Assembly (NCBI GenBank): GCA_964599655.1
Contig: CAZRGV010000049.1
Span: 1-38,977 of the forward strand
DNA length: 38,977 nt
Direction: 5' to 3'
Source of the DNA: CAZRGV01 sp964599655
GTDB lineage: Bacteria > Planctomycetota > Planctomycetia > Isosphaerales > Isosphaeraceae
Shown here: in pieces, positions 25,188 through 33,108 of the stretch
Layout of the letters: each line of letters begins with the position of its first letter
Position numbering within the stretch: position 1 is the first letter of the stretch
Notes under the pieces: generated by a model
Database searches by the model: none
Seen by the model: the letters and a program-made list of their open reading frames with translations, nothing else
What the model was told of the DNA's origin: nothing
Program-made: the position numbers and the translations under genes

Positions 25188-26017
25188 GGCGGGCCCCCTA
25201 GCGGTTGAAAAGGACCTGTTCCCTGGCCAGTGAGGGACGTTTCACTCGCCCCTGCTATGATTCTAAACGCTCGACTCCCCATGTTGGTTTGCTGATTCAA
25301 TTTTTTTTATCACTACCAGGAAAACCCTGTGCCATAACCCGTGTCACATCAAGGTGTCCCATCACACCATTCCAGACAGTTCCTCGTCTCGAAGGTTCAC
25401 GTTCTCCTTCCTCCATCTAAAACCCACCCGGCCTCGGCTTGTGACCCCAATTCTCCCAAAACTTCCTCAGTGATTGCAACCATGCGATGTCTTTACGAAA
25501 CGTTCAAAACCGTTGAGTCTTGATCGACACCTTCGAGCCGACGCGAAACAGGCGACCTCGGTTCGCCTGTGATGCGAAGGACGCTCCTCCAAGCCGACAA
25601 GACCCAACACAACCGTGCCGAAGAAATCAGCAACCCGGTCGATGCCACTCAAAGGATCCCAGCAGATTTCAGGCCGGATCGCGAAAACTTGAAGAAAATG
25701 TCAGTCCGCCGAGAAGAAGCATACGATAATTCCCGTCGTCGGGATGGGGCTTTCTGTCGAAGCCGCAGAAAATCAGGAACGTAACTCCAGGCAAATCATG
25801 GAATTACAAGTTGCTCTACAGGGTCAAAGCCAGCGTTGGCAAGAATCCTCGGCGTCGCGAAGAAACCCTGGGGCCGGAGTCGCTTTATCGACCATGTCCG
25901 CCTCCCTCATTATGCTCTTGCTCTGAAAAAAGGCCAGGGCGATCTGCGAAGATCCCGTGTTTGCACAAGTCTTGGGCAGGATTGTGAGATTCCTCCTCGA
26001 GTCTGGATCGAGATTTC
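25188..26017. other. Gene-poor, lower-GC stretch
   Basis: These 830 bases lie upstream of the 80-aa gene and downstream of the ROK gene. The base composition is visibly lower in GC than the flanks and includes a run of eight Ts near 25300. Only short open frames with no motif or ribosome site occur. A TAGAAT on the minus strand (about 25260-25265) could be a -10 for the 80-aa gene, but no matching -35 is seen. No tRNA-like or CRISPR-like structure was found. Confidence 0.5.
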
Positions 26018-27007
26018 TCAATGTCGCTCGCGAAGATCGAAGGCCAGGGCGATGGCCCCTTGAACGACGACTTCCTCCCCGAGCGCCGCGGGGACAATGT
26101 CGAAGGTCTCTCGAAGGGGCGAGTAAACCCAGGACGCCAGAGTGCGACGGATTGGCTCGAACCAGTCGGATTCCCCGATCAGCGACACGCCACCTCCAAG
26201 AATGATCCGTCGTGGAGCGAGCAGGTTCACTGCGTGCGAGAGGGCTTCGGCCAGGGCGTTCGTCGCCTGGTCAAGGATCGACCGGGCGTGTGGATCGCCT
26301 CGACGAGCGGCCTCCGCCACATGGACCGCGCTGACTTCGGTCGATTCGCCGACCAGCTCGAGCAACGGACCCGCTGGGACGGTGCCCCGACGCTGGGCCT
26401 CGGCGACCAACGCGCCATGCCGGCCGATCGACCAACCCGAAGCCAGCAACTCCAAGTCGGTCGGCTCTTGGCTACCCTTGAGCGACCCACGGACCCGAAG
26501 ATGGCCGATCTCCATCGCTCCGACCCCGGAGCCTGCATAGATCCGGCCGTCCACCACCAGGCCGCCGCCGATCCCGCTTCCGATCGTCACGTAGAGAACC
26601 GGCGACAAACCACGGCCCGCGCCGAATCGTGCTTCGCCCAGCGCGGCCGTATCCGCGTCGTTCTGCAGCGCCACGAGAGGAATCCCCAGAACGTCCCGAA
26701 CCCAGGCAGCGATCGGAAAACCATCCCAACCCGCAATCTGGTTGGAGGTTATGACCAGGCCTCTCGCCGAGTCAATCGGCCCGCCGAATCCAATTCCGAC
26801 CGCCTCGATGACCTCTCGTCGACTCTCGCCGCGCCGGGATAGCGCGGCGAACGCTTCGAGAAGCTGGTTTCGGATACCCTCCGCGCCGGCTCGAGGACGA
26901 ACGGTTCGCCGCTCGAGCGCGAGGATCTCTCCGTCGCCCCGCCCGACCCCGACTTGCAGCTTGGTTCCGCCGATCTCGATTCCGAGCAACAAGGGTATCG
27001 TTCCCAT
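26018..27007 (-). CDS. ROK-family sugar kinase-like protein lacking the zinc cysteines
   Basis: A 329-residue protein with the ASKHA phosphate-binding strand LGIEIGGTKLQVG, the sugar-binding/catalytic QNDAD (D117), TIGSGIGGGLVVDG, and the ILGGG adenosine motif, so ATP-dependent phosphorylation of a hexose such as glucose is likely. The ROK zinc site normally follows EIGH with CxCGxxGCxE. Here H169 in MEIGHL is kept, but no cysteines follow; the region reads RVRGSLKGSQEPTDLELLASG. The ATG at 27007 has GGGAG upstream and starts at the first strand; the frame extends to 27046. It is divergent from the glycosyltransferase gene. It could also be a non-enzymatic ROK member, but it has no DNA-binding domain. 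Confidence 0.85.
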   Translation of the reverse strand: MGTIPLLLGIEIGGTKLQVGVGRGDGEILALERRTVRPRAGAEGIRNQLLEAFAALSRRGESRREVIEAVGIGFGGPIDSARGLVITSNQIAGWDGFPIAAWVRDVLGIPLVALQNDADTAALGEARFGAGRGLSPVLYVTIGSGIGGGLVVDGRIYAGSGVGAMEIGHLRVRGSLKGSQEPTDLELLASGWSIGRHGALVAEAQRRGTVPAGPLLELVGESTEVSAVHVAEAARRGDPHARSILDQATNALAEALSHAVNLLAPRRIILGGGVSLIGESDWFEPIRRTLASWVYSPLRETFDIVPAALGEEVVVQGAIALAFDLRERH

Positions 27008-27195
27008 GGATCTCCCGTCTCGAATGGGCCACAATCGCATCGTCATTCTGTCGAGCAGTCCGCTGCTTTCACAATCCGGATCGAGCGAGAAACGCCAACT
27101 TCCGGTCCGTCTCGGAGCCCCCCGCTTCGACCGTTAGAATAAGTCCGATCGGCGATTCGAGCCGACCGACGTTTTCGCGAGGGAGGGCCGGGCAC

Positions 27196-29445
27196 TTGGG
27201 TTGGTTCTGGACCACGATTCTCAACGGCATGCTGGGCCTGGGAGGCTACTGGGGCGCCCGTCACGTCTGCCGGCTTTCCCCTGGCCTTCCGCGAGGACTG
27301 GGAGCAACGGTCCTCGCCTGGACCTGGATGACGCTGGGAATGCAGGTTCTCGGCTCGCTGGCTCTCTTGAGGTTGGTGCCCCTGGCGATCTGGACCGCCT
27401 CGGGATTGGCCGTGGTGGCGGTTTTTCGACTCGTTCGCCCGAACCCCGAAACCGCGGACCTTGCCAGTCCGTCCTGGGACGCAACCGCGACCTCGGCCTT
27501 GGGCCTGGTGGTCTGGGCCGTGGTGGCGATCGGGATTCCTTCGCTGATGCTTCCCGTGAAGGTGGTGAGCGATGCGCCAATCTATCATCTCTACTTCGCG
27601 GCGAAGTGGTGGCAGGCGGGTCGCTTGTTCCTGGTGCCGTTGCCCTTCGGGGAATCGGCCGCGACTTACTTTCCGGCGGGCGGCGATCTTTGGTTCACCT
27701 GGCTGAACATCGGATGGGGAGGCGATCGGCTGGCCAGAATCGGCCAGGCGCCCTTCCTGCTCCTGTCGGCCTTCGCCGCGTTTGCCATGGCCCGACGGCT
27801 TGGCGCCTCGACGTCTTCGGCCGTCGTGGCGACCTGCTGGTTCGTTTCGTGCTTGCCGCTGTTGCTCTTCTCGTTCGAGGCCAACGTCGACACGATCTTC
27901 ATCGCCGGCTACCTCGTCGCGACCTATTTCCTTCTTCGGTACGCGCTTGACGGCGGAGAATCGCGATCGCTGGTGATGGCCGGGCTGGCCGCGGGAGGCG
28001 CCTGGGGCTGCAAGCCGACCGCGACCCTCTTCATCCCGGTCCTCTTGCTTCTGGGAGTCGGCCTCATCCTCGCGAGGCGAGCGCCCGCCTCGAGGACGTC
28101 GCTTCACCTGCTTCTCCTGGTCCTGGCCGGCCTTCTTCCATCGGCGTACTGGTTTGGCCGAAGCGCCCTGCTCACGGGTAATCCCCTCTATCCGCTTCAT
28201 CTGGAGGCGTTCGGACGGGTCTGGCTTCGAGGCTGGTACGATCGCTCCGCGATGCAATGGAGCCCGTTCTACATTCCGAGGCATGCCTGGCAGGCGTTCG
28301 TCGATATCTTGCTCTCGGTCGTCGATCCCCGCTTTCTTCCTTTCTGGCTCCTGTCCTTGTTGGGCGTCTGGTCCCTCGGAAAGCGATCGCAACCGCTCGA
28401 TCGCTGGGTTTGGGGGTTTTCGGCGCTGGCGGTTTTGAACATCGCGCTCTACTGGATCTTCATCCCGTACCGCACCCAGCAACGCTTTATGCTTCACGCG
28501 CTGGGGTTGGCCGTGGTGCCGTTGAGTCGCTTTTTCGATCTCGATCGGACTCGGTTGCTTCGATGGGCTGGCGTGGTGTTGCTGTTTTTGCACCTGGCGA
28601 CCTCGCAATCGTGGCCGTTCGGCCAGGTCGGCGATCAGGCGTACTGGAGCCTGTCCGGTATGATCCCGACCTCACCCCGAGGCGCACTCAACCTACCTCA
28701 GAGCCCCGACGAATGGCGCGAGATTACGTCCAAAGCCGGCCGTCTCAGCTACCTGATCGGTAAGCTCGTGTTTGGCCTGGCCTCGCTTGTCGTCGCCTGG
28801 GCCTGGGCTCGACAGGCACGCCGACCCTCAACAAGGCGGCTGGCCACGGCTGTCACCACTTCGTCACTCGTCGTCGGATTGACCGCCGCAAGCATCGAGC
28901 TGGCCGGGAATTCGGCGACGAACCAGATCTTCCCCGACTTTCCCGAATACGCCAGAGCCTGGCGCGTTCTGGAGGACATGACCGCTCGCATGGGTGGCGC
29001 GAACGTCGCCTACGCCGGTACGAACATTCCCTATTACCTTATGGGAAAAGGACTTCGGAACAACGTCGAGTACGTCAACATCGACGACCACCCCGGCTGG
29101 CTCCTCCACGACTATCACCGAACCGCCTCCGATCGGGGCGACCCCGCCATCTGGAACACTCCGAGACCCGGCTGGGACCGAATTCATCCTGACCGCGAGG
29201 CCTGGATTCGCAACCTTCGGTCCAGACAGATCCAGTTCCTGGTCGTGGCGCGTGCCAACCCGAACGATGGGCCGTTCAACATCGCCGACGTGGAGCGATT
29301 TCCCATCGAACGCGTCTGGGCGGACCGTAGTCCCCAGTTTTTCCAGCCCGTGTACGGGTTCTCGCCCCCCGATCCCAACATGAAGATCTACCGCGTCCAC
29401 CTTCCCAGAGAAAACGCGACGGATTTCCGCGCGAGACGCCACTAA
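27196..29445 (+). CDS. GT-C-like integral membrane glycosyltransferase
   Basis: A 749-residue protein with about a dozen hydrophobic helices in the first 580 residues and a soluble C-terminal domain of about 170. The first large loop carries VKVVSDAPIYHLYFAAKWW, with an acidic residue and His placed as in ArnT/PMT-like GT-C enzymes that use lipid-linked sugars, and a conserved-looking loop near ATYFPAGGDLWFTW. The C-terminal part includes DFPEYARAWRVLEDM and VAYAGTNIPYYL, typical of the periplasmic domain of such proteins. Donor and acceptor are unknown. A TTG start is used, supported by GGGAGGG upstream at the right spacing. It is divergent from the ROK gene. Confidence 0.78.
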   Translation: MGWFWTTILNGMLGLGGYWGARHVCRLSPGLPRGLGATVLAWTWMTLGMQVLGSLALLRLVPLAIWTASGLAVVAVFRLVRPNPETADLASPSWDATATSALGLVVWAVVAIGIPSLMLPVKVVSDAPIYHLYFAAKWWQAGRLFLVPLPFGESAATYFPAGGDLWFTWLNIGWGGDRLARIGQAPFLLLSAFAAFAMARRLGASTSSAVVATCWFVSCLPLLLFSFEANVDTIFIAGYLVATYFLLRYALDGGESRSLVMAGLAAGGAWGCKPTATLFIPVLLLLGVGLILARRAPASRTSLHLLLLVLAGLLPSAYWFGRSALLTGNPLYPLHLEAFGRVWLRGWYDRSAMQWSPFYIPRHAWQAFVDILLSVVDPRFLPFWLLSLLGVWSLGKRSQPLDRWVWGFSALAVLNIALYWIFIPYRTQQRFMLHALGLAVVPLSRFFDLDRTRLLRWAGVVLLFLHLATSQSWPFGQVGDQAYWSLSGMIPTSPRGALNLPQSPDEWREITSKAGRLSYLIGKLVFGLASLVVAWAWARQARRPSTRRLATAVTTSSLVVGLTAASIELAGNSATNQIFPDFPEYARAWRVLEDMTARMGGANVAYAGTNIPYYLMGKGLRNNVEYVNIDDHPGWLLHDYHRTASDRGDPAIWNTPRPGWDRIHPDREAWIRNLRSRQIQFLVVARANPNDGPFNIADVERFPIERVWADRSPQFFQPVYGFSPPDPNMKIYRVHLPRENATDFRARRH

Positions 29446-29526
29446 TGGAAGTGAGAGGTCCGTTTGCCGCTTGGAATCGTTCCGCGCGACGAGGGGCCCC
29501 ACGATTTCCAACGGAGGCGACTCCCC

Positions 29527-31497
29527 ATGCGTCTGACCCTCAGGACGCTCCTCGCCTGGCTGGACGACACCTTGCCGGCAAACGAGGTCCGTGAGATCGG
29601 CAAACAGGTCAACGAGAGCCCGTACGCCAAGGATCTCGTCGAGCGGATTAGCCGGGTGACCCGGCAGCGGCGGCTGACCGTGCCGAGCAGCACGGGGCCC
29701 GACGCGACGGATCCCAACCTCGTCGCCAACTACCTCGACAACGCCCTCGAAACCGACAAGGTCTCCGAGTATGAAAAGCTCTGCCTGACCTCCGACGTGC
29801 ACCTCGCCGAGGTCGCCAGTTGCCACCAGATTCTGAGCCTCATCGGTCAGAAGGCGAAGGTGCCACCCGAGGCCAGGCACCGCATGTATCATCTGGTCAA
29901 GGGTCGGGAAGCGCTCGGAACCGAATCGACCCGCAAGGCCGAGGCCGCCAAGCCACAGCGCGTCACCGCGCCACTGCCGCCCTGGGTTCCGCCCGAGCCT
30001 CCCAAACGCTCCTGGGCCGAAACGATCGGGCCGCCCGCGGCGGTTGTTGCCTTGATTCTTTTGCTGGCCTGGTCGACCTGGAAGAGCCTCGCTCCCGTCG
30101 CCGAACCAGAGGCGGAACCGGGACCCGTGGTCGCCAAGGGGCACGAGACCGACTTTCGGAAACCGGCTGGGCCCGAAGTCAAGGCCCAGAACGAGGCGAT
30201 TGCCAAGCCCGAAGCGGATCTCGCCCCTTCGCGTCCGGCACCGGAATCCGCCACGGAAGCGGTCGGCGCCGGTGCCCTCGAGCCTGCGACCCTTCCGACC
30301 GACACGCTGAAGCCCGAGATGACGAAGGAAGAAACGAAGGAAGCGCCCATGCCCCCCGCTGCCCAGGAGAACGCCGGAACGATCGGCAAGGTCGGGGCGC
30401 TCGACGGGCCTCTGCTTCGCTTTCGCCCCGAGGATCAGTCGTGGGACAAGCTCAAGGCTCAGTCGAACCTGAAGGCCGGCGATCTGCTGGTGGGCCTGGA
30501 CCCTTACCGCAGTCCTCTCGAGATCGGCGACGGCCGCCTGGTCCTGGTCAAGGATACCGAAGTCCGGCTTCAAGAGACGCCGCCGGGGCTGGCCGCGCAG
30601 TTCGAGTTCATTCGAGGCCGGATCGTGCTCCAAGCCGCGGAATCCGGAGCGCCTTACGGGGTAATGGTGAACAACGCGGTGCTCAAGGTCACGCCTCCCA
30701 CGGGGGCGTCCATCGGTCTGGAACGGATCGTCCGGTTCTCCGCGGGCGACGCCAAGCCCGCACCGCCCGCCATCGTGATCTACGCGCCCGGAGGGGAGCT
30801 CAAGCTCGAGACCTCCAGTGGCTCCGAGACCCTTTCGGGTCCCGAGGTGGTCCGGTTCGTGCCACCTGGAACCTTCAGCGACAAGGAAAAGCTCCCCTCG
30901 CCGTCATGGGTCACCGAGACCACCCCGCCGATCCTCGAGCAAGAAGTCGGCCGGCTCTTCGCCCGGTTTTTCCGGGAAGACCAGCCGCCCTTGCCGAACC
31001 TCGTCGAGGCGGTGGAGGCGGAACGACCCGAAATTCGCCGGTTTGCCGTCGAAGCGCTTGGCTCAATCGGAGAGATCAACCTGGTCGTCGCCGCCATGAA
31101 CAAGCCCGGCGATCCCCCCGTTCGACTCGCCGCCATTGACCATCTTCGAGACATCCTCGCCCGAGGCGGCGAACCGGCCACGAAACTTCACGAGGAACTC
31201 GTCCGCGCCGGTGGCGGCGATGCGTGGGCCAATGAAGTCGAAAAGCTGCTCGTCGGCTTCACCACGGCCGAATCCCAGGACGACGCGACCGTGACCAAGC
31301 TCGTGCAGCTCCTGAAGCACAACGACGTGGGGGTCCGTCAGCTCGCCCTGATCAACTTGATGGCCATCTCCAAGCGGGGCAATGCCCTCGGCTATGATCC
31401 CGACAATCCCGACCAGGGGGACGGTCTGAAAGCCTGGCAGGAGTTACTCCAACGCAAGGAGATCCGACGACCGGCCGAGACCAAGGCAGCCCCTTGA
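29527..31497 (+). CDS. Planctomycete membrane protein with FecR-like and HEAT-like regions
   Basis: A 656-residue protein that begins MRLTLRTLLAWLDD, a conserved opening in planctomycete proteins. Two related helical segments come first (about residues 5-50 and 64-108; both follow L-x-x-(W/Y)-L-D-x-x-L and an acidic helix), resembling anti-sigma zinc-finger folds without the zinc ligands. A single transmembrane helix (about 168-186) follows, then a Pro/Glu/Ala-rich linker (190-290), a FecR-like beta domain (about 290-450), and C-terminal alpha repeats resembling HEAT (about 480-640). The layout suggests a membrane regulator or scaffold with an extracytoplasmic FecR part. The ATG at 29527 has GGAGG upstream; the frame extends to 29464. 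It follows the glycosyltransferase gene by 81 bp. Confidence 0.72.
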   Translation: MRLTLRTLLAWLDDTLPANEVREIGKQVNESPYAKDLVERISRVTRQRRLTVPSSTGPDATDPNLVANYLDNALETDKVSEYEKLCLTSDVHLAEVASCHQILSLIGQKAKVPPEARHRMYHLVKGREALGTESTRKAEAAKPQRVTAPLPPWVPPEPPKRSWAETIGPPAAVVALILLLAWSTWKSLAPVAEPEAEPGPVVAKGHETDFRKPAGPEVKAQNEAIAKPEADLAPSRPAPESATEAVGAGALEPATLPTDTLKPEMTKEETKEAPMPPAAQENAGTIGKVGALDGPLLRFRPEDQSWDKLKAQSNLKAGDLLVGLDPYRSPLEIGDGRLVLVKDTEVRLQETPPGLAAQFEFIRGRIVLQAAESGAPYGVMVNNAVLKVTPPTGASIGLERIVRFSAGDAKPAPPAIVIYAPGGELKLETSSGSETLSGPEVVRFVPPGTFSDKEKLPSPSWVTETTPPILEQEVGRLFARFFREDQPPLPNLVEAVEAERPEIRRFAVEALGSIGEINLVVAAMNKPGDPPVRLAAIDHLRDILARGGEPATKLHEELVRAGGGDAWANEVEKLLVGFTTAESQDDATVTKLVQLLKHNDVGVRQLALINLMAISKRGNALGYDPDNPDQGDGLKAWQELLQRKEIRRPAETKAAP

Positions 31498-31543
31498 TCG
31501 TCCTCGCGATGTCTCGGGCCCGATCGCTGGTCCAGAACTGTGA

Positions 31544-31582
31544 CGGGACGGTCGCCCCGATTCCCTTGGGGCGATCGTCCCG
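31544..31582. terminator. Stem-loop between convergent genes
   Basis: Arms at 31544-31558 and 31568-31582 form a 15-bp stem with one G-U pair and a 9-nt loop. It lies 47 bp after the stop of the HEAT/FecR-like gene and before the stop of the minus-strand 86-aa gene, so it could serve both. No T-run follows. Confidence 0.6.
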
Positions 31583-31633
31583 CTTCGCGCTGTTTGCCAT
31601 CGCTCCTTGAGCGGAACCGAAGACCGTCCGTGT

Positions 31634-31894
31634 TCAATATCTCAACCGAGGCGCCTTGAGACCCGAACCCAGGTGGTGCGAGGAGTCGGACGGCGCGGTT
31701 CCTTGCTGCTGTCGAGCCTGCCGCATCGCGGCGGCGAAGGCCTCGGTCAAGGTCGGTCCGCTGGCCTTCCAGGCCGCCCCCGGCCGGTGAATATGGACGA
31801 CAAAGGTCGGTCCCTCGGCGCTTCGCTCTCTCCGATGCCACACGTCCCAGCCGGCTCCCCGAAGCCGTTGGGCGAGCAACTCCCAGATAAACAT
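31634..31894 (-). CDS. Small hypothetical protein (86 aa)
   Basis: An 86-residue protein starting MFIWELLAQRLRGAGWDVWH. The pattern suggests a helix, two beta strands (GPTFVVHIHRP) and a C-terminal helix (LTEAFAAAMRQARQQQ) followed by a polar tail. No family is recognised. The frame is open to 32098, but the ATG at 31894 has AGGAG 8 nt upstream and the upstream extension lacks protein-like composition. It is convergent with the HEAT/FecR-like gene and divergent from the inositol-phosphatase gene. Confidence 0.62.
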   Translation of the reverse strand: MFIWELLAQRLRGAGWDVWHRRERSAEGPTFVVHIHRPGAAWKASGPTLTEAFAAAMRQARQQQGTAPSDSSHHLGSGLKAPRLRY

Positions 31895-32030
31895 GGTGTG
31901 GACTCCTGAGGATCGTGGGAGGTCACGTTCACCGTAGCCGGAACCGGAGTCCTTGAGCCTCCAGACCTGACTCGGTCGATTGTGCCTGTTAGAAGAAGGT
32001 CGGCCGAAAACTCGGGAGACTCCAAACTTC

Positions 32031-32058
32031 TTGAGAAAATTACCCAGATTCTCATAAT
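32031..32058 (+). promoter_or_regulatory. Sigma70-type promoter of the inositol-phosphatase-family gene
   Basis: A -35 TTGAGA (32031-32036) and -10 CATAAT (32053-32058), each 5 of 6 to consensus, are separated by 16 bp. They lie about 75 bp upstream of the GTG start in an AT-richer patch. Confidence 0.6.
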
Positions 32059-32133
32059 GACCCGGTCCTGGAACCAATAACAAGGTCTCCACACACACAT
32101 TCCATCGTGCGATCTGTCTTCGGAGGAAATCTG

Positions 32134-32943
32134 GTGCCCGATTCTTACCAGGCCTATCTCGACGTGGCGGAAGCCGCCGCGCGCATGGCCGCCGAGATCC
32201 TGCTTGACGCGTTCGGCAATGTGACCGGCCGAGAAAAAGCCCCTTTCGACCTGATCACCGACGCCGACCTCGCCAGTCAGCGCTCGATCGCCGCGACCCT
32301 CGCTGAGGCGTTCCCCGACCACACCTTGCTCGCCGAGGAAGACGGCGTGGTTCCTGATCCGGACAAGCCCTGGCGATGGATCGTCGACCCGCTCGACGGC
32401 ACGGTCAACTTCGCCCACGGGGTTCCGCTCTGGTGCGTCTCGATCGGCCTGGAGCATCAAGGCGAACTGGTCGTCGGCGTGGTTCATCACCCGGTCAATC
32501 GCACGATCTTCTCGGCCGCGAAGGGGCGGGGAACCACCCTCAACGGCCGGCCGGTTCACGTGAGTCAGACCTCGAGGCTGGCCGAGAGCCTCATCGCCAC
32601 CGGCATGCCCACGCAATTCGAGAATGACGCCGAGCGGCAACTCGCCTGGTTCCGACGGTTCTCGACGGGAACCCATTCGGTTCGACGGACCGGATGCTCC
32701 GCCTGGAACCTCGCGATGGTCGCCGCGGGCGGGTTCGACGTCTGCTACGGCTCGGACCTGCATCCCTGGGACGCCGCCGCGGGTGTGGTTCTCATCCGGG
32801 AGGCGGGGGGACTCGTGACCTCGATGGATGGAACCCCGTACAATCTCTATGGAACCGGTGGGATTTTGGCGACCAACGGCCGGCTCCACGACGAGTGCGT
32901 GGAGGCCATCCGGAGTGCCTGGCCGCCTTCGAAGGCCCGTTGA
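32134..32943 (+). CDS. Inositol-monophosphatase family phosphatase
   Basis: A 269-residue member of the Mg-dependent FIG superfamily. Metal-binding motifs are seen: the Glu in LLAEEDG, WIVDPLDGTVNF, and HPWDAAAGVVLIREAGG. It may hydrolyse inositol-1-phosphate, or 3'-phosphoadenosine or fructose phosphates like its relatives; the sequence does not separate these. It is cytoplasmic. The GTG at 32134 is chosen because GGAGG lies 7-8 nt upstream; another in-frame GTG at 32107 would place that ribosome site inside the gene. It is driven by its own likely promoter and is followed by a 165-bp gap before the next gene. Confidence 0.92.
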   Translation: MPDSYQAYLDVAEAAARMAAEILLDAFGNVTGREKAPFDLITDADLASQRSIAATLAEAFPDHTLLAEEDGVVPDPDKPWRWIVDPLDGTVNFAHGVPLWCVSIGLEHQGELVVGVVHHPVNRTIFSAAKGRGTTLNGRPVHVSQTSRLAESLIATGMPTQFENDAERQLAWFRRFSTGTHSVRRTGCSAWNLAMVAAGGFDVCYGSDLHPWDAAAGVVLIREAGGLVTSMDGTPYNLYGTGGILATNGRLHDECVEAIRSAWPPSKAR

Positions 32944-32969
32944 CCTTTCGGCTCGGGCCGACTCTTCGC

Positions 32970-32999
32970 GTGACCTTCGACCGGGAAGGATGGTATAGT
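32970..32999 (+). promoter_or_regulatory. Candidate promoter of the large exported-protein gene
   Basis: A weak -35 GTGACC (32970-32975) and a good -10 TATAGT (32994-32999) with an 18-bp spacer lie about 110 bp upstream of the first large exported-protein start. Confidence 0.4.
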
Positions 33000-33108
33000 T
33001 CTAACGTCCTGCCATCGACGCATCGAGGAGCAGGCCCGGCGCGGGTTGCCGAATCCAACCCGAGTCGGCCGTCACTCGGTTGATCACATCGTCTTTGGAA
33101 TCGACACG

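Noticed and set aside
25824..26021. 65-codon minus-strand frame starting with a TTG that overlaps the ROK stop codon (TTGA).
   Set aside because: Composition is low in GC at third positions, no ribosome site or motif is seen, and it lies in the gene-poor stretch.
28864..30633. 589-codon minus-strand frame across the glycosyltransferase and HEAT/FecR-like genes.
   Set aside because: It spans two plus-strand genes and their intergenic gap and has no recognisable domain.
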